From IMG/VR virus record IMGVR_UViG_3300013131_000113, positions 1-37,074 of that record: a DNA stretch of 37,074 nucleotides. One strand, 5' to 3'. Under the pieces are notes generated by a model. That model saw nothing but the letters and a program-made list of their open reading frames with translations. It ran no database searches and had not been told where the DNA came from. The translations under genes were made by a program, and so were the position numbers. This document shows positions 15,034-23,107 of the stretch, piece by piece; within the stretch, counting starts at the first letter, position 1; every line of letters starts with the position of its first letter. This stretch comes from a virus.

Positions 15034-15213
15034 ATGACTGAAAAAGATATTATCAAAAGAATTGTAGAGGGAGAACTCGAATTAACCATGGCAGTCAGAA
15101 ATGGTCATAAACCATACATTGGTGACAAGTATCAACCATTAAGAACTGAAGTGGAAATCTTCAGATGTTTGTATTTCGGCTACGATTCGAAATTTTGTAA
15201 ACATAGAAAATAA
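15034..15213 (+). CDS. Small hypothetical protein, 59 residues
   Basis: A complete frame runs from ATG 15034 to TAA 15213 and is just short of a 60-residue cutoff. It starts MTEKDIIKRIVEGELELTMA and has KPYIGDKYQPLRTEVEIFRC in the middle, ending in KFCKHRK. The protein is basic at the end with two Cys. It lies between two intrinsic terminators, and the open frame fills the space between them, which supports its reality. No promoter is clear, since the previous terminator ends 9 bases before. Function unknown. Confidence 0.6.
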   Translation: MTEKDIIKRIVEGELELTMAVRNGHKPYIGDKYQPLRTEVEIFRCLYFGYDSKFCKHRK

Positions 15214-15215
15214 AA

Positions 15216-15240
15216 AAAGGGGACCGAAGTCCCCTTTCCT
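15216..15240. terminator. Bidirectional terminator between 15034 gene and capsid gene
   Basis: GGGGAC (15219-15224), CGAA loop, GTCCCC (15229-15234), with an A run on the left and T-rich TTTCCTTTT on the right. It can stop both the + strand small gene and the minus-strand capsid transcript. Confidence 0.85.
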
Positions 15241-15258
15241 TTTGTATATTGAGATAGA

Positions 15259-17052
15259 TTATCTCAATTCTCTCAAGTCGAATGTTCTTACACCATCAAC
15301 TGTGATACGTCCGTAGAAACGGTTGTTCACCACCTTCTTAGCGTATCTAGTCATGATACCCTTGATTGGTGTGAAGTTGAATGGGTTGTACATTGTTGGA
15401 GTGAGTTGTAGAGGTACATACGGTGCGTAGATGTAACCTGTGTCAAGTAACGATGTACCTTTGTGACCCAACAACACTTGGTTTGCTGGGAAGTAAGGGT
15501 CACGGTAAACTTGATATCTACCTGCCAAAGTACCAACTCTCTCGATACCCATGTTGTATTGGTCCTGCTCAGGAGCTGCGTTCGATACGTGGAAGTACTC
15601 CAAGTCGTCGAAGATAGCAGATACCTCAGAAGATACAACAATCCAGTTAGCTCCACCTCTTAAGGTAGATTTGTGGATTTGTGCTGAGATTTGGTTGATT
15701 GCTGTGATAAGAGTTTGGTTCCAGTCCTTCTGAGTGTAAGGATTTGAACCATTTCCATTTCCAAGTCTCTTCCAACCGTTGTAGTCCCATCTCAAGTTCC
15801 AAGCCGCAGCTTTTCTCAAGTCTCTAAGGATTTCACGGTCGATTTCAGCCGCTACTTGCTCCGACAACAACGCTGTCAATTCAGCTTCAGCGTCGATGTT
15901 ATGGAACGCAGCAACGTCCTGAGCCATTTCAGGAGACCATTGTGCTCTTAATTTTCTTTCTGTTACAGATACAGTAACTGACTCAAGGTCGAAAGAAACT
16001 TCACCTAATCTGTCTTCAAACTCCAAATTCTTGTAGATTCTGTATCTAGTTATAAATGCAGTGTTAACAAGTGAGTTAGAAGAGAACGAAGAACCAGTGT
16101 AACCATCCATTGAAGGACCACAAGTCACACATACAGGTGTCTGAAGGTCAACTTCCAAGTAGATTTTACCGTTCGCGTCACAAACATCGTAGTAAGTACC
16201 ACCGCCAGTCTCAGAGTTAGGGAAACCTAAGGTTTCATTCTGACCGTACTGAACGATACCATCTCCATATCTTTGAGTTACAACTCTGAAGAGGTAGTTA
16301 TTCTGAGTGTTTGCCGATGTGTAAACGTTTTCGAGTTGACCACGAATTTCCAAACTAGCAAGGAAAGTTTCTGTATCCATTGGGTTTCCATCAGGACCAA
16401 TCAACTGACCAGCACCCGCGTTTGCGAAACCTGACATAACAAGAAGAACTTTTCTGTAGTTGTCCTCTCCGTAACCAGTGATAATCAAGTTGTCACCAGC
16501 CCAAGCTACCGTAGTACAGCTACCTGTAATAGCTGAGAACTGACCTCTTGAGTAGTCGAAAAGACCTGGTGGGTCAAGAGCTGGTTCGTTACCTTCGTAG
16601 AATCTATCGTAAAGGTCTTTAGTGTTTTGGTAGTCGTAACCACTGTTTGGTGTTTGGTCAGCAGCTGCGTTAGGTGCTCCGTAAGGTGCCCAGTGTTGAT
16701 TAGCTGCATCCTCGTACGACTGAATGTTAGGTACAAAGTAGAACAACTTACCGATAGGTAGGTTCATAGCCTGTACTGATACGATATCGTTAGCAAGAAG
16801 TTTAGAGAAAACTCTTCTTACGATAGGGAAAACTACAGTCTCGAAAGAACCCGAGTCAGCTGTTGAAGATGCTTCGTTGATTAAGTGCGAAGCTTGGTTT
16901 TCATACAACTGTGCTACGTTCTCCTTAAGGTGACCCTTAAGTCCATCGAGGAAACCTAATTTTTCCCATTTGTTGATTGTGTCTTCTTTGATAACTTTAA
17001 GGTGCTTAAGACCGATGTTACCAACGAGACCTGATTCAAGTAATGCTCCCAT
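15259..17052 (-). CDS. gp23: Major capsid protein (T4 gp23-like)
   Basis: The protein has 597 residues. The N-terminal propeptide ends LYENQASHLINEASS. INE followed by Ala at residues 58-61 is a match to the T4 prohead-protease cleavage rule (I/L)xE, so about 60 residues would be removed on maturation, close to the 65 of T4. The mature start continues FETVVFPIVRRVFSKLLAND and IVSVQAMNLPIGKLFYFVPN, the hallmark gp23 segment (FP.VRR.F..L...D.V.VQ.M..P.G..FY). Insertions with Gly/Thr-rich loops (about 180-330) are probably surface domains. It is the last gene of the head operon (gp22 just upstream, 28 bases apart) and is stopped by a bidirectional terminator. Confidence 0.95.
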   Translation of the reverse strand: MGALLESGLVGNIGLKHLKVIKEDTINKWEKLGFLDGLKGHLKENVAQLYENQASHLINEASSTADSGSFETVVFPIVRRVFSKLLANDIVSVQAMNLPIGKLFYFVPNIQSYEDAANQHWAPYGAPNAAADQTPNSGYDYQNTKDLYDRFYEGNEPALDPPGLFDYSRGQFSAITGSCTTVAWAGDNLIITGYGEDNYRKVLLVMSGFANAGAGQLIGPDGNPMDTETFLASLEIRGQLENVYTSANTQNNYLFRVVTQRYGDGIVQYGQNETLGFPNSETGGGTYYDVCDANGKIYLEVDLQTPVCVTCGPSMDGYTGSSFSSNSLVNTAFITRYRIYKNLEFEDRLGEVSFDLESVTVSVTERKLRAQWSPEMAQDVAAFHNIDAEAELTALLSEQVAAEIDREILRDLRKAAAWNLRWDYNGWKRLGNGNGSNPYTQKDWNQTLITAINQISAQIHKSTLRGGANWIVVSSEVSAIFDDLEYFHVSNAAPEQDQYNMGIERVGTLAGRYQVYRDPYFPANQVLLGHKGTSLLDTGYIYAPYVPLQLTPTMYNPFNFTPIKGIMTRYAKKVVNNRFYGRITVDGVRTFDLRELR

Positions 17053-17080
17053 TTTTTAATTATTTAAGGAATTTATTTAT

Positions 17081-18691
17081 TTAGATTTTTGACATTAAAT
17101 CCTTAATTCTCATGAACTGAGGATTTTCGTATGTCTTAGATTCAATCAAAGTTGCTGAGGAACCTGAAGTCATTTGATTGTTGAGTTTTCTTTCAACATT
17201 CTCATTGACGCTCTGTGTTTCAGTTTTACCCAATTCTTCTTTGATTGTCTTATAGAGAGATTTCGATTCTTTAAGATTTTCTACAGAATCAAATCTTCTT
17301 AAGATATTGATTTTTTCTTTCTTGGTAGTCGAATGTTCAGTGAACAAACGGGTTGCGTATGCCAAGTTTGAGTTAAATACAGCAACTTCATTTAGTTTCT
17401 CTCTGAAAACGTTGAGTGCTTGTCTGTACTCCTCGTTTTTCTCTCTGAGAACCTTTAATTCAGCTTCTACAGATTCAACCTTCACACCATTATTACCATA
17501 TACGTAATTACGGTTGTTGGTGATTCCTTTTCTCAAACCTCTACCTTCTTTAGAGCCCATTCCATAAGTTCTAGCAGCTTCTTTCGTTTCTTCTTTGGTT
17601 TCATAGTCTTTTTTACCGGGATGTGTCTTAGACTTATCACCTTTGTTACCACCGAATTTTCCTTCGTAGTCTTTGTAGTGTCCATCTTTGTCACCAGCCT
17701 TCTTTTCGACACCGTCTACTTTCTTACGTTTGTATTCGTGTTTTTTAGAACCCCGGTTCTCCTCCATTTCGCCTTCTTTAAATTCGAATTTAGCTTTGCC
17801 AGTTCCCATAGTTTTGGGTCCCTCTTTTTTGTCTTCGTCGAAGCCCTTCTTAGGTAATGACTTATCATACTTAAATTTGGGACTTCCTATACCAACGCCT
17901 TTTGGTTTTACAGTCATCTTAGCTTCTTCGAGATTGTATTCTTCAGAACCCTCTTCCATTTCAGACTCATCCATTTCTTCTTCCATTTCTTCGTCCATTT
18001 CCATAGACTCGTCCATTTCTTCTTCCATTTCTTCATCCATTTCCATATATTCTTCCATTTCTTCCATCTCGTCGTCGTCTTCTGACATTTCGATTTCATA
18101 GACTACTTCTTCGTCCATTTCTTCTTCCATATCTCCAGAGTTAGAATTATACAAAGCAGATAATACAGCCTCCAAGTCGGGGTCAGCTTCATCGAGTTCT
18201 TCGAACTCCATACCTTCTTCCAACTCTTCGTCCATTTCTTCCGCTTCGTTCATTTTAACGATGTATTCCACATCTTCATCATTGTCCTTGATATGAACTT
18301 CGTCGTCATCCTTGGATACAATAATTCCGTCTTCTTCACCCATAGCTTTGAAAATTTTCAAAATTTCCTCGTCCGATGCGTCTCTTAAATCGATAGTGTC
18401 ATCTAAAAAATCCATTTCGAGTTCGTCTTCCGACTCGTCATCATCTTCAGACCCACTTAGGTCAAAATCAACTTCATCTTCATCACCCATGGTATCCATA
18501 GGTAAATCCAATTCGGTATCGACTTCAATCTCATCCTCAACATCTTGTTCGGTAAGAGATTCTTTTACTAACTGACTGATTTCTTCCTTCATTGTAGAAG
18601 CAAGTATTCCTTTTGCGTTTTCGGCTATAACATCTTCAACGTTTTTCATTTGAATCAGAGCCTCTTCAACTAAATTTTTAGTTTCTTGCAT
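17081..18691 (-). CDS. gp22: Prohead core scaffolding protein (gp22-like)
   Basis: The protein has 536 residues, larger than T4 gp22 (269). A helical N-terminal region (MQETKNLVEEALIQMKNVED) is followed by a very acidic Asp/Glu/Met-rich zone (residues about 50-260, with EEMEEEMDES repeated in tandem). A Lys/Gly-rich basic zone comes next (about 265-395), then a C-terminal coiled coil with AELKVLREKNEEYRQALNVF and a tail ending FMRIKDLMSKI. The place directly upstream of gp23 and downstream of gp21, and the charged coiled-coil design, match T4 gp22, the core around which the shell assembles and which gp21 degrades. The acidic/basic two-block structure is unusual. Confidence 0.8.
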   Translation of the reverse strand: MQETKNLVEEALIQMKNVEDVIAENAKGILASTMKEEISQLVKESLTEQDVEDEIEVDTELDLPMDTMGDEDEVDFDLSGSEDDDESEDELEMDFLDDTIDLRDASDEEILKIFKAMGEEDGIIVSKDDDEVHIKDNDEDVEYIVKMNEAEEMDEELEEGMEFEELDEADPDLEAVLSALYNSNSGDMEEEMDEEVVYEIEMSEDDDEMEEMEEYMEMDEEMEEEMDESMEMDEEMEEEMDESEMEEGSEEYNLEEAKMTVKPKGVGIGSPKFKYDKSLPKKGFDEDKKEGPKTMGTGKAKFEFKEGEMEENRGSKKHEYKRKKVDGVEKKAGDKDGHYKDYEGKFGGNKGDKSKTHPGKKDYETKEETKEAARTYGMGSKEGRGLRKGITNNRNYVYGNNGVKVESVEAELKVLREKNEEYRQALNVFREKLNEVAVFNSNLAYATRLFTEHSTTKKEKINILRRFDSVENLKESKSLYKTIKEELGKTETQSVNENVERKLNNQMTSGSSATLIESKTYENPQFMRIKDLMSKI

Positions 18692-18712
18692 AGAAAATGT
18701 TTTTATTTACCT

Positions 18713-18720
18713 TATAAATA
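18713..18720 (-). promoter_or_regulatory. Putative late promoter TATTTATA for gp22-gp23
   Basis: On the minus strand ACTATTTATAAGG lies about 21 bases before the gp22 start. On the plus strand the same bases read TATAAATA, the T4 late box, but orientation is assigned from the consistent pattern at other genes. Confidence 0.5.
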
Positions 18721-18737
18721 GTGTAGTAAATAAAAAA

Positions 18738-18782
18738 GTTCATTTCTGTCACATCCAAACGGACAAAATGACAGAAATGAAC
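18738..18782. repeat. 14-base perfect inverted repeat with 17-base loop
   Basis: GTTCATTTCTGTCA (18738-18751) pairs perfectly with TGACAGAAATGAAC (18769-18782). An A run lies to the left, so the minus-strand transcript would read stem-loop then UUUUUU, making a second terminator possible. It could also be an operator, as it contains TGTCA and TGACA half-sites like those upstream of clpC. Confidence 0.8.
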
Positions 18783-18784
18783 AA

Positions 18785-18810
18785 ACAAAAAAAAGTGGGT
18801 CACCCCACTT
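18785..18810 (-). terminator. Intrinsic terminator after the DUF4494-like gene
   Basis: AAGTGGG (18793-18799) and CCCACTT (18804-18810) form a stem with a 4-base loop. On the minus strand it is followed by a T run. It lies 4 bases past the stop of the gene at 18815, so gp21 transcripts may be separated here from gp22-gp23. Confidence 0.78.
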
Positions 18811-18814
18811 ATAA

Positions 18815-19024
18815 TTAATCGATTACTTCATCAATCTTACTTTCGCTTACAGAAAAAATTCTCCACTCGTGTTGAAACCCTGTATACTTTGCGGTAACCT
18901 TTGCCTCAACGTCAGTAACGGAATAACCCTTTACCAACTTTTCCTCTCGGATTTTTTTTATTCTACCTGAGTTCTCATCAGGCATATCGTAAACAACTTT
19001 TGCTACAAAAAATTTCTCATCCAT
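18815..19024 (-). CDS. DUF4494-like small protein
   Basis: The protein has 69 residues: FFVAKVVYDMPDENSGRIKK, IREEKLVKGYSVTDVEAKVT and EWRIFSVSESKIDEVID. The pattern of a short beta protein starting 'wF.akv.Y' with 'yLVda.s.teAea' and ending 'i..v....i.ev' resembles DUF4494, a family I know mainly from Bacteroidota. That would be a sign of gene exchange with the host group. It is 13 bases after gp21 in the same operon and is followed by a terminator. Its role in the head region is not known. Confidence 0.6.
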   Translation of the reverse strand: MDEKFFVAKVVYDMPDENSGRIKKIREEKLVKGYSVTDVEAKVTAKYTGFQHEWRIFSVSESKIDEVID

Positions 19025-19037
19025 AATTTTGGTTTTT

Positions 19038-19754
19038 TTATCTTGCCAAAAAATCGGATAATTTTTTCATTAAATCAACAGACTTTTCCATTCCGTGACT
19101 CTGAGCGAGTTGTTTTTTCTCCTCATCGAGATTTTCCTCGTACTGTCCTCTCTCGTCAACATTACTGAATAGGTAAGCCCCAGGAGTGGAGGGTGATGAA
19201 ACCAAATCAAAACAAATCAATTCAAAATCATCTTGTACTTCATTCTGTTCTCCCTTTTTAGCCAAAGAACCCACACCTCTTGAGGAGACTCCCATGGTCA
19301 CACCTTGTCTCATCAGGTTAGCTGCGATATCACCCTTTGTGGATACGATACCTTTCTCATGGAAACCTGGCGAGGTGAGTAGTTTCAACTTACCCATCAA
19401 TATATTTCCATCCCACCAAATGTCGGTAATGATGTGAGATACTCTATCCAAATCAATCAACGAAGATTCAGGGTGATTCAACTCAGAGGTTGAGAGACCT
19501 TTCTTGATTATGTTTTTGTACTTGTCAGCCTCTCTCTTGAGGATTCTTTCAGGGTACACTCTACCATTACGATTAGGTACACCAAACTTCTGTAGAACGG
19601 CGTAGAATTCAAAAGGATTTCTATAATCTGAGTCCTTTTGTTCTTTTAAGAAATCTTCATTCAGTCTATCTTTGGGTGATACATATCCCGCGTCCATCTC
19701 AATAAGGATACCCTTACCTGTGTCACGAGGTCCCAAAATTTTTAAATCTTTCAT
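19038..19754 (-). CDS. gp21: Prohead core protease (gp21-like)
   Basis: The protein has 238 residues. NPFEFYAVLQKFGVPNRNGR with VYPERILKREADKYK is the start of the phage prohead serine protease domain. LSTSELNHPESSLIDL carries the catalytic His (His94). GVTMGVSSRGVGSL carries the catalytic Ser (157 or 158) in a family-typical strand. FELICFDLVSSPSTPGAYLF follows. T4 gp21 is 212 residues. The protease is expected to cut scaffold, capsid propeptide and other head proteins after (I/L)xE. The order portal, protease, scaffold, capsid is that of T4. A TATTTATC element precedes it. Confidence 0.92.
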   Translation of the reverse strand: MKDLKILGPRDTGKGILIEMDAGYVSPKDRLNEDFLKEQKDSDYRNPFEFYAVLQKFGVPNRNGRVYPERILKREADKYKNIIKKGLSTSELNHPESSLIDLDRVSHIITDIWWDGNILMGKLKLLTSPGFHEKGIVSTKGDIAANLMRQGVTMGVSSRGVGSLAKKGEQNEVQDDFELICFDLVSSPSTPGAYLFSNVDERGQYEENLDEEKKQLAQSHGMEKSVDLMKKLSDFLAR

Positions 19755-19767
19755 TATCTCTTTTAGA

Positions 19768-19775
19768 GATAAATA
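19768..19775 (-). promoter_or_regulatory. Putative late promoter TATTTATC for gp21
   Basis: The minus strand reads TAATATTTATCTC about 13 bases before the gp21 ATG. A short inverted repeat TCTCTAAAAGAGA lies between the box and the start. Confidence 0.5.
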
Positions 19776-19780
19776 TTAGG

Positions 19781-20233
19781 TTATGGATTAGTTTTCCTTT
19801 TACCTGTTTCTTTGGAGTGTGAAAAGACAAAATAGTCATTTTTTATAACACAATCTTTATACACTTCTCGGAGGATTTTCTTAACTGATTCCTTTAATCT
19901 ATTTCCTTTGAAATCTAATTCTTCTTTTGTGAAAAGGTTTATTTCCAAATTCAGAAAAGATTTTTTTTCCAATTGGATTCCACTTGTTCTCAAGTCCAAA
20001 TCCACAATAAAATTTTCTTTGAATAAACTTCTATCCAAACTCTCGTAAACAGAATGTTTTACTTCACGAGACAAATTACCTACTACACGGGTCCAATTTT
20101 CTGAATCTTGAATGGGGGTGACCCATGTCTGAATGTTTATGTATAATGACTTTAGATTTTTTGAATCAACCGTTCCGTATAATGTTTTTAATGAATCGTA
20201 TTGGTTAATCTTGACTGTTTTCCCTTTTTTCAC
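19781..20233 (-). CDS. Hypothetical protein, 150 residues, GTG start
   Basis: No family recognised. The only start that gives the full frame is GTG at 20233 (VKKGKTVKINQYDSLKT read as Met). The protein is basic with mixed beta-helix character; SLYINIQTWVTPIQDSENWT looks beta, and GNRLKESVKKILREVYKD is an amphipathic helix that ends in an (I/L)xE motif. The position between the portal-proximal gene and the protease matches small prohead core genes in T4 (67, 68), but there is no sequence sign of homology. No TATTTAT box is seen upstream, where instead the divergent bS21 gene begins 79 bases away. Confidence 0.55.
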   Translation of the reverse strand: MKKGKTVKINQYDSLKTLYGTVDSKNLKSLYINIQTWVTPIQDSENWTRVVGNLSREVKHSVYESLDRSLFKENFIVDLDLRTSGIQLEKKSFLNLEINLFTKEELDFKGNRLKESVKKILREVYKDCVIKNDYFVFSHSKETGKRKTNP

Positions 20234-20311
20234 GTGGGTTAGAATATTTCACTCCGTTTATTTTATCTAATTATAGGAGTCTTTTTTAAATTTCCAAAAT
20301 ATTTCTTAAAT

Positions 20312-20494
20312 ATGCTAGTTGTAATAGTTAACTCAAACATAGAAAAGGCTTTGAAAACTTTAAAATCCAAAGTAATCAAAACCAAACAGTCCCAAATACT
20401 AAATGGTAGAAAAGAGTTTGCCAAAAAATCAGTGGCCAGACGTAAACAAAAATTGTCAGCGGTCTATAAACAAAAACTTAGTTCTCTTGACTAA
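20312..20494 (+). CDS. rpsU: Ribosomal protein bS21 homologue
   Basis: The protein has 60 residues: MLVVIVNSNIEKALKTLKSK, then VIKTKQSQILNGRKEFAKKS and VARRKQKLSAVYKQKLSSLD. The bS21 layout is clear: a short beta start, the 'ieKALk.lK.K' helix, a Gln/Arg-rich middle, 'ReFakKs.aRRkqk' and a basic C-terminal helix. The length equals that of Bacteroidota bS21 (about 60-65). bS21 sits near the 3' end of 16S rRNA on the 30S subunit, and in Bacteroidota it takes part in hiding the anti-Shine-Dalgarno sequence. A phage copy could replace the host protein and change which mRNAs start. It is alone on the + strand inside the minus-strand head block, and its end overlaps the convergent gene by 17 bases. 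Confidence 0.85.
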   Translation: MLVVIVNSNIEKALKTLKSKVIKTKQSQILNGRKEFAKKSVARRKQKLSAVYKQKLSSLD

Positions 20495-21185
20495 GTGACT
20501 CCTCGAGTTGTTTTAGTCTGACGTAATTAACTTGGTCAAAGTTCTCTAATTGAATTTTTTCAATTGTCTCTGAAATTCTTGTTTTCATTTCAGATTCCGA
20601 TTGTTCCTCGTATAAAGAGTTCAATTTAGAAATTGTAGATTCTTTAAGATTTGTATATTCTTTTTCCAAGTCATCCGATTTAGAAGCCAAAATATGAAAC
20701 ACCTCTTTTTTAGTTGTTTCATCCAAACTTGTCAGATAGTTTTGAATAGTTTGGTTGGCAATGTTAACCATCGATTTGATTGGGATACTTACAGATTCTT
20801 TTTTCTTTGAAGTTTCTGTCATCAAAGTTTTGAGAATATTTTTCCTTGACTCCAATCTCTCTTGGATATTGATTTTGGTATAATAAACCAAGTTGTCCAA
20901 ATCTTCGTATACGTTTACCACATCACTTCCTTTTTTAGGGAGCTGAGTAGTCTCGAGAATATGCCTAATAACTTCGATACCCTCCTCAAGATATTCTCTC
21001 GCCTCAGATTCTTCAAACCCTTTGGACGACGATAAATCATCATACAAAGAGTAAAGTTTGGCAAAATTTTTATTTTCTAAAACGTTATGTTTGAATTCCT
21101 TCAGTGTTTGTTTGAAGGAGGCGGGCTTGTTGTAGGACTCAACTAAGTTTTTTTCAATTATGGATTTTATCTGTCCGAAGGTCAT
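20478..21185 (-). CDS. Helical prohead-region protein, 235 residues
   Basis: No family recognised. The protein is nearly all charged helix, with FGQIKSIIEKNLVESYNK at the start, LYDDLSSSKGFEESEAREYL in the middle and ISETIEKIQLENFDQVNYVR near the end. It has no Cys and no membrane span. Lying just after the portal gene (28 bases apart), where T4 has the small core proteins gp67 and gp68 ahead of gp21, it is a candidate prohead core protein; that is inference from position and composition. It has its own TATTTATT element. Confidence 0.65.
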   Translation of the reverse strand: MTFGQIKSIIEKNLVESYNKPASFKQTLKEFKHNVLENKNFAKLYSLYDDLSSSKGFEESEAREYLEEGIEVIRHILETTQLPKKGSDVVNVYEDLDNLVYYTKINIQERLESRKNILKTLMTETSKKKESVSIPIKSMVNIANQTIQNYLTSLDETTKKEVFHILASKSDDLEKEYTNLKESTISKLNSLYEEQSESEMKTRISETIEKIQLENFDQVNYVRLKQLEESLSQEN

Positions 21186-21205
21186 TTGGGATGTAATTTA
21201 TCATA

Positions 21206-21213
21206 AATAAATA
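21206..21213 (-). promoter_or_regulatory. Putative late promoter TATTTATT for 21185
   Basis: The minus strand reads AATATTTATTTATG, with the box about 20 bases before the ATG at 21185. A second, out-of-frame ATG lies directly after the box. Confidence 0.5.
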
Positions 21214-23076
21214 TTACGAATTCAACAACTTGTCTAATTCATCACCAATTTCTCCTAAAGATTGTTGACCTACACTCAAATCCAAAAATTTACTACCCCA
21301 CATATCACTTTCAATCAAGATATTCATGTCTTTCGTTTTTGATTCAGGAGTGACTTCGCCACCAGCTGTTGCTGCGGCAGCTTCTTCACCCGCCGGTGGA
21401 GTTTCACCACCTAATTCAGGTCCTCCAGTTTCAGCCCCCAAATCAGACAATCCACTTGGCATACTTGGTGGTGGAACTGATTCTTCGCCAGCGGCAGTTG
21501 CCTGAGCAGTTGTTTCTCCACTACCCTTCGTTCCGTAAAGTTTGTCTATAGTATCAAACAAGCCAGTTTTACTGATAACAACTGGCGTTTGTTTCAATTC
21601 CTCACCTATGGCTCTCTCGAGACGTTGTTGTAACAAGTCCAAACGAATTTCTTCGTCAGAGAAATTAAAGATATGTTTTTTCGCCCATGTTGAAGATGTT
21701 GGTTGAATACCATTACCTGGGTCAGAAACCATATCACGATAAAGAAGAACTTTTTCTTTCCAAATATCTACCTTTAACAAATCGGCTTGGGTCGAGGGGT
21801 TGGTTAGGCCCAAAGTGAAATTCGAGATTTCTTCTTCAAATCCCAACAAGAAAAGATGAACAATAGCAATCTTGTTCAACTCTTGAATCATCGATTTTTG
21901 AATCCTGTTGATGGTACGTGCGAAACGAATATCCATCAAAGCCAAAGTCTTTCCATCACCAACAGTTTCCTCAAATCCGAGGAAAGCTTTTGGTATACGA
22001 AGAGCGGTAACCAATTTTTTCTGAATGTATTCAATGTCAGCAATCTCAGATAAGTTCTGAGCTCCCGCCAATGTTTCGATTGGGGAAGGTGTTGAAGGGT
22101 CACGAACAGGAATAAAGTAATCTTGGTCAACCGCCATTTGGTTGAATCTCATATCTACTTGTCCTGTTTTGGAATCAACAATTTGTTGTCTTTTGAATTT
22201 GTTGGCAACACGCTGTACATAAGCCTCCACATCATCATCGTTCATGTTTCCAACATAAACCTTGAAAATTCTTCTTTCAGGTGCTCGAGAAGTACGATAA
22301 ATTAACATCGCATCCTCTGATAACAAAAGTTGTTTCCAAATACGACGTGATTTTTCCAACATTGATGTACCATAAGGAAGTTTTCTGTCATCACCCAATA
22401 ATCTAAAGTGAGCAATTTCCCAAGGTTGGAATTCCATGTTACGGGTTCTCCATTGGAAAGTGAGACCCTTATTTTCTTTGGAAGGTTTAATGTCAGAAGT
22501 AATGTTTCTTTCCATCATACCTGATTCGAATCGTTCTACCTCGATGTTTGGAAGTTGTTGACAACCAATAACCCCCTTTTCAGGGTCCAAACGAAGGTAA
22601 ACAAAATTATCACCGTACTTACATGTATTCCTTGTCCACATGGGTAAGTTGGTATTAATGTCCAAGTTATTGTTGAACAAATCGGCTAAGACTGATTTTA
22701 TCCTCTTTGATTCAGAATAAATCTGTAAAATGAATCCATCCTCATTCGGAGTGGTAGATTCTTCGGCGTAAATGTCAAGTGCTGCAGAAATTTCAGGAGT
22801 ATACTCCATCGACTCATAGTCATAATACGAAGCAAGTCTGTTGGGTTCGTAATAGATTGCTTGGGTGTAAAGATTACTTTCAACCTTAGCAAATTGATTC
22901 GCCAAATAGATACTTTGCTGAGCCTGTAACTTTTCTTTCTCGTAAGTTGCTTTGTCAGTAGTTCTAAGAAGTTCTTTCTTGTCGAACTTGTAAGTTGGGA
23001 AATCTTGACTCAGTAGAGCATCAGGACCGAGAGCTCTCGATAACCTTTGCCAAACTGTCATATTCTTTTGCTCCAT
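21214..23076 (-). CDS. gp20: Portal vertex protein (gp20-like)
   Basis: The protein has 620 residues, against 524 in T4. Typical gp20 segments are RLASYYDYESMEYTPEISAA followed by LDIYAEEST, the TRNTCKYGDNFVYLRLDPE strand, FQPWEIAHFRLLGDDRKLPY and GTSMLEKSRRIWKQLLLSED with AMLIYRTSRAPERRIFKVYV. NTLFSDE-type ends follow, with ALRIPKAFLGFEE. The portal forms the dodecameric ring at the head vertex through which terminase drives DNA. An unusual 100-residue C-terminal extension is Ala/Gly/Pro/Glu-rich (AAGEESVPPPSMPSGLSDLG and on), a disordered tail not in T4. It lies upstream of the protease genes and downstream of terminase, as in T4. Confidence 0.95.
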   Translation of the reverse strand: MEQKNMTVWQRLSRALGPDALLSQDFPTYKFDKKELLRTTDKATYEKEKLQAQQSIYLANQFAKVESNLYTQAIYYEPNRLASYYDYESMEYTPEISAALDIYAEESTTPNEDGFILQIYSESKRIKSVLADLFNNNLDINTNLPMWTRNTCKYGDNFVYLRLDPEKGVIGCQQLPNIEVERFESGMMERNITSDIKPSKENKGLTFQWRTRNMEFQPWEIAHFRLLGDDRKLPYGTSMLEKSRRIWKQLLLSEDAMLIYRTSRAPERRIFKVYVGNMNDDDVEAYVQRVANKFKRQQIVDSKTGQVDMRFNQMAVDQDYFIPVRDPSTPSPIETLAGAQNLSEIADIEYIQKKLVTALRIPKAFLGFEETVGDGKTLALMDIRFARTINRIQKSMIQELNKIAIVHLFLLGFEEEISNFTLGLTNPSTQADLLKVDIWKEKVLLYRDMVSDPGNGIQPTSSTWAKKHIFNFSDEEIRLDLLQQRLERAIGEELKQTPVVISKTGLFDTIDKLYGTKGSGETTAQATAAGEESVPPPSMPSGLSDLGAETGGPELGGETPPAGEEAAAATAGGEVTPESKTKDMNILIESDMWGSKFLDLSVGQQSLGEIGDELDKLLNS

Positions 23077-23077
23077 A

Positions 23078-23107
23078 TTAGGATAAACTTAACTTAGTGT
23101 AGTCCAT
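23078..23107 (-). CDS. Nine-codon upstream mini-ORF before the portal gene (tentative)
   Basis: Directly after the TATTTATT box, ATG at 23107 opens a frame MDYTKLSLS that stops with TAA one base before the portal ATG (TAATATG). If transcription begins at or next to the box, this mini-ORF would be read leaderless, and termination would place the ribosome at the portal start. It may equally be chance. Confidence 0.3.
   Translation of the reverse strand: MDYTKLSLS

Noticed and set aside
17688-18101. Plus-strand Ser/Ile-rich open frame
   Set aside because: Antisense to the acidic Glu/Met repeat of the gp22-like scaffold; the composition is a mirror of GAA/GAT/ATG repeats, not a gene.
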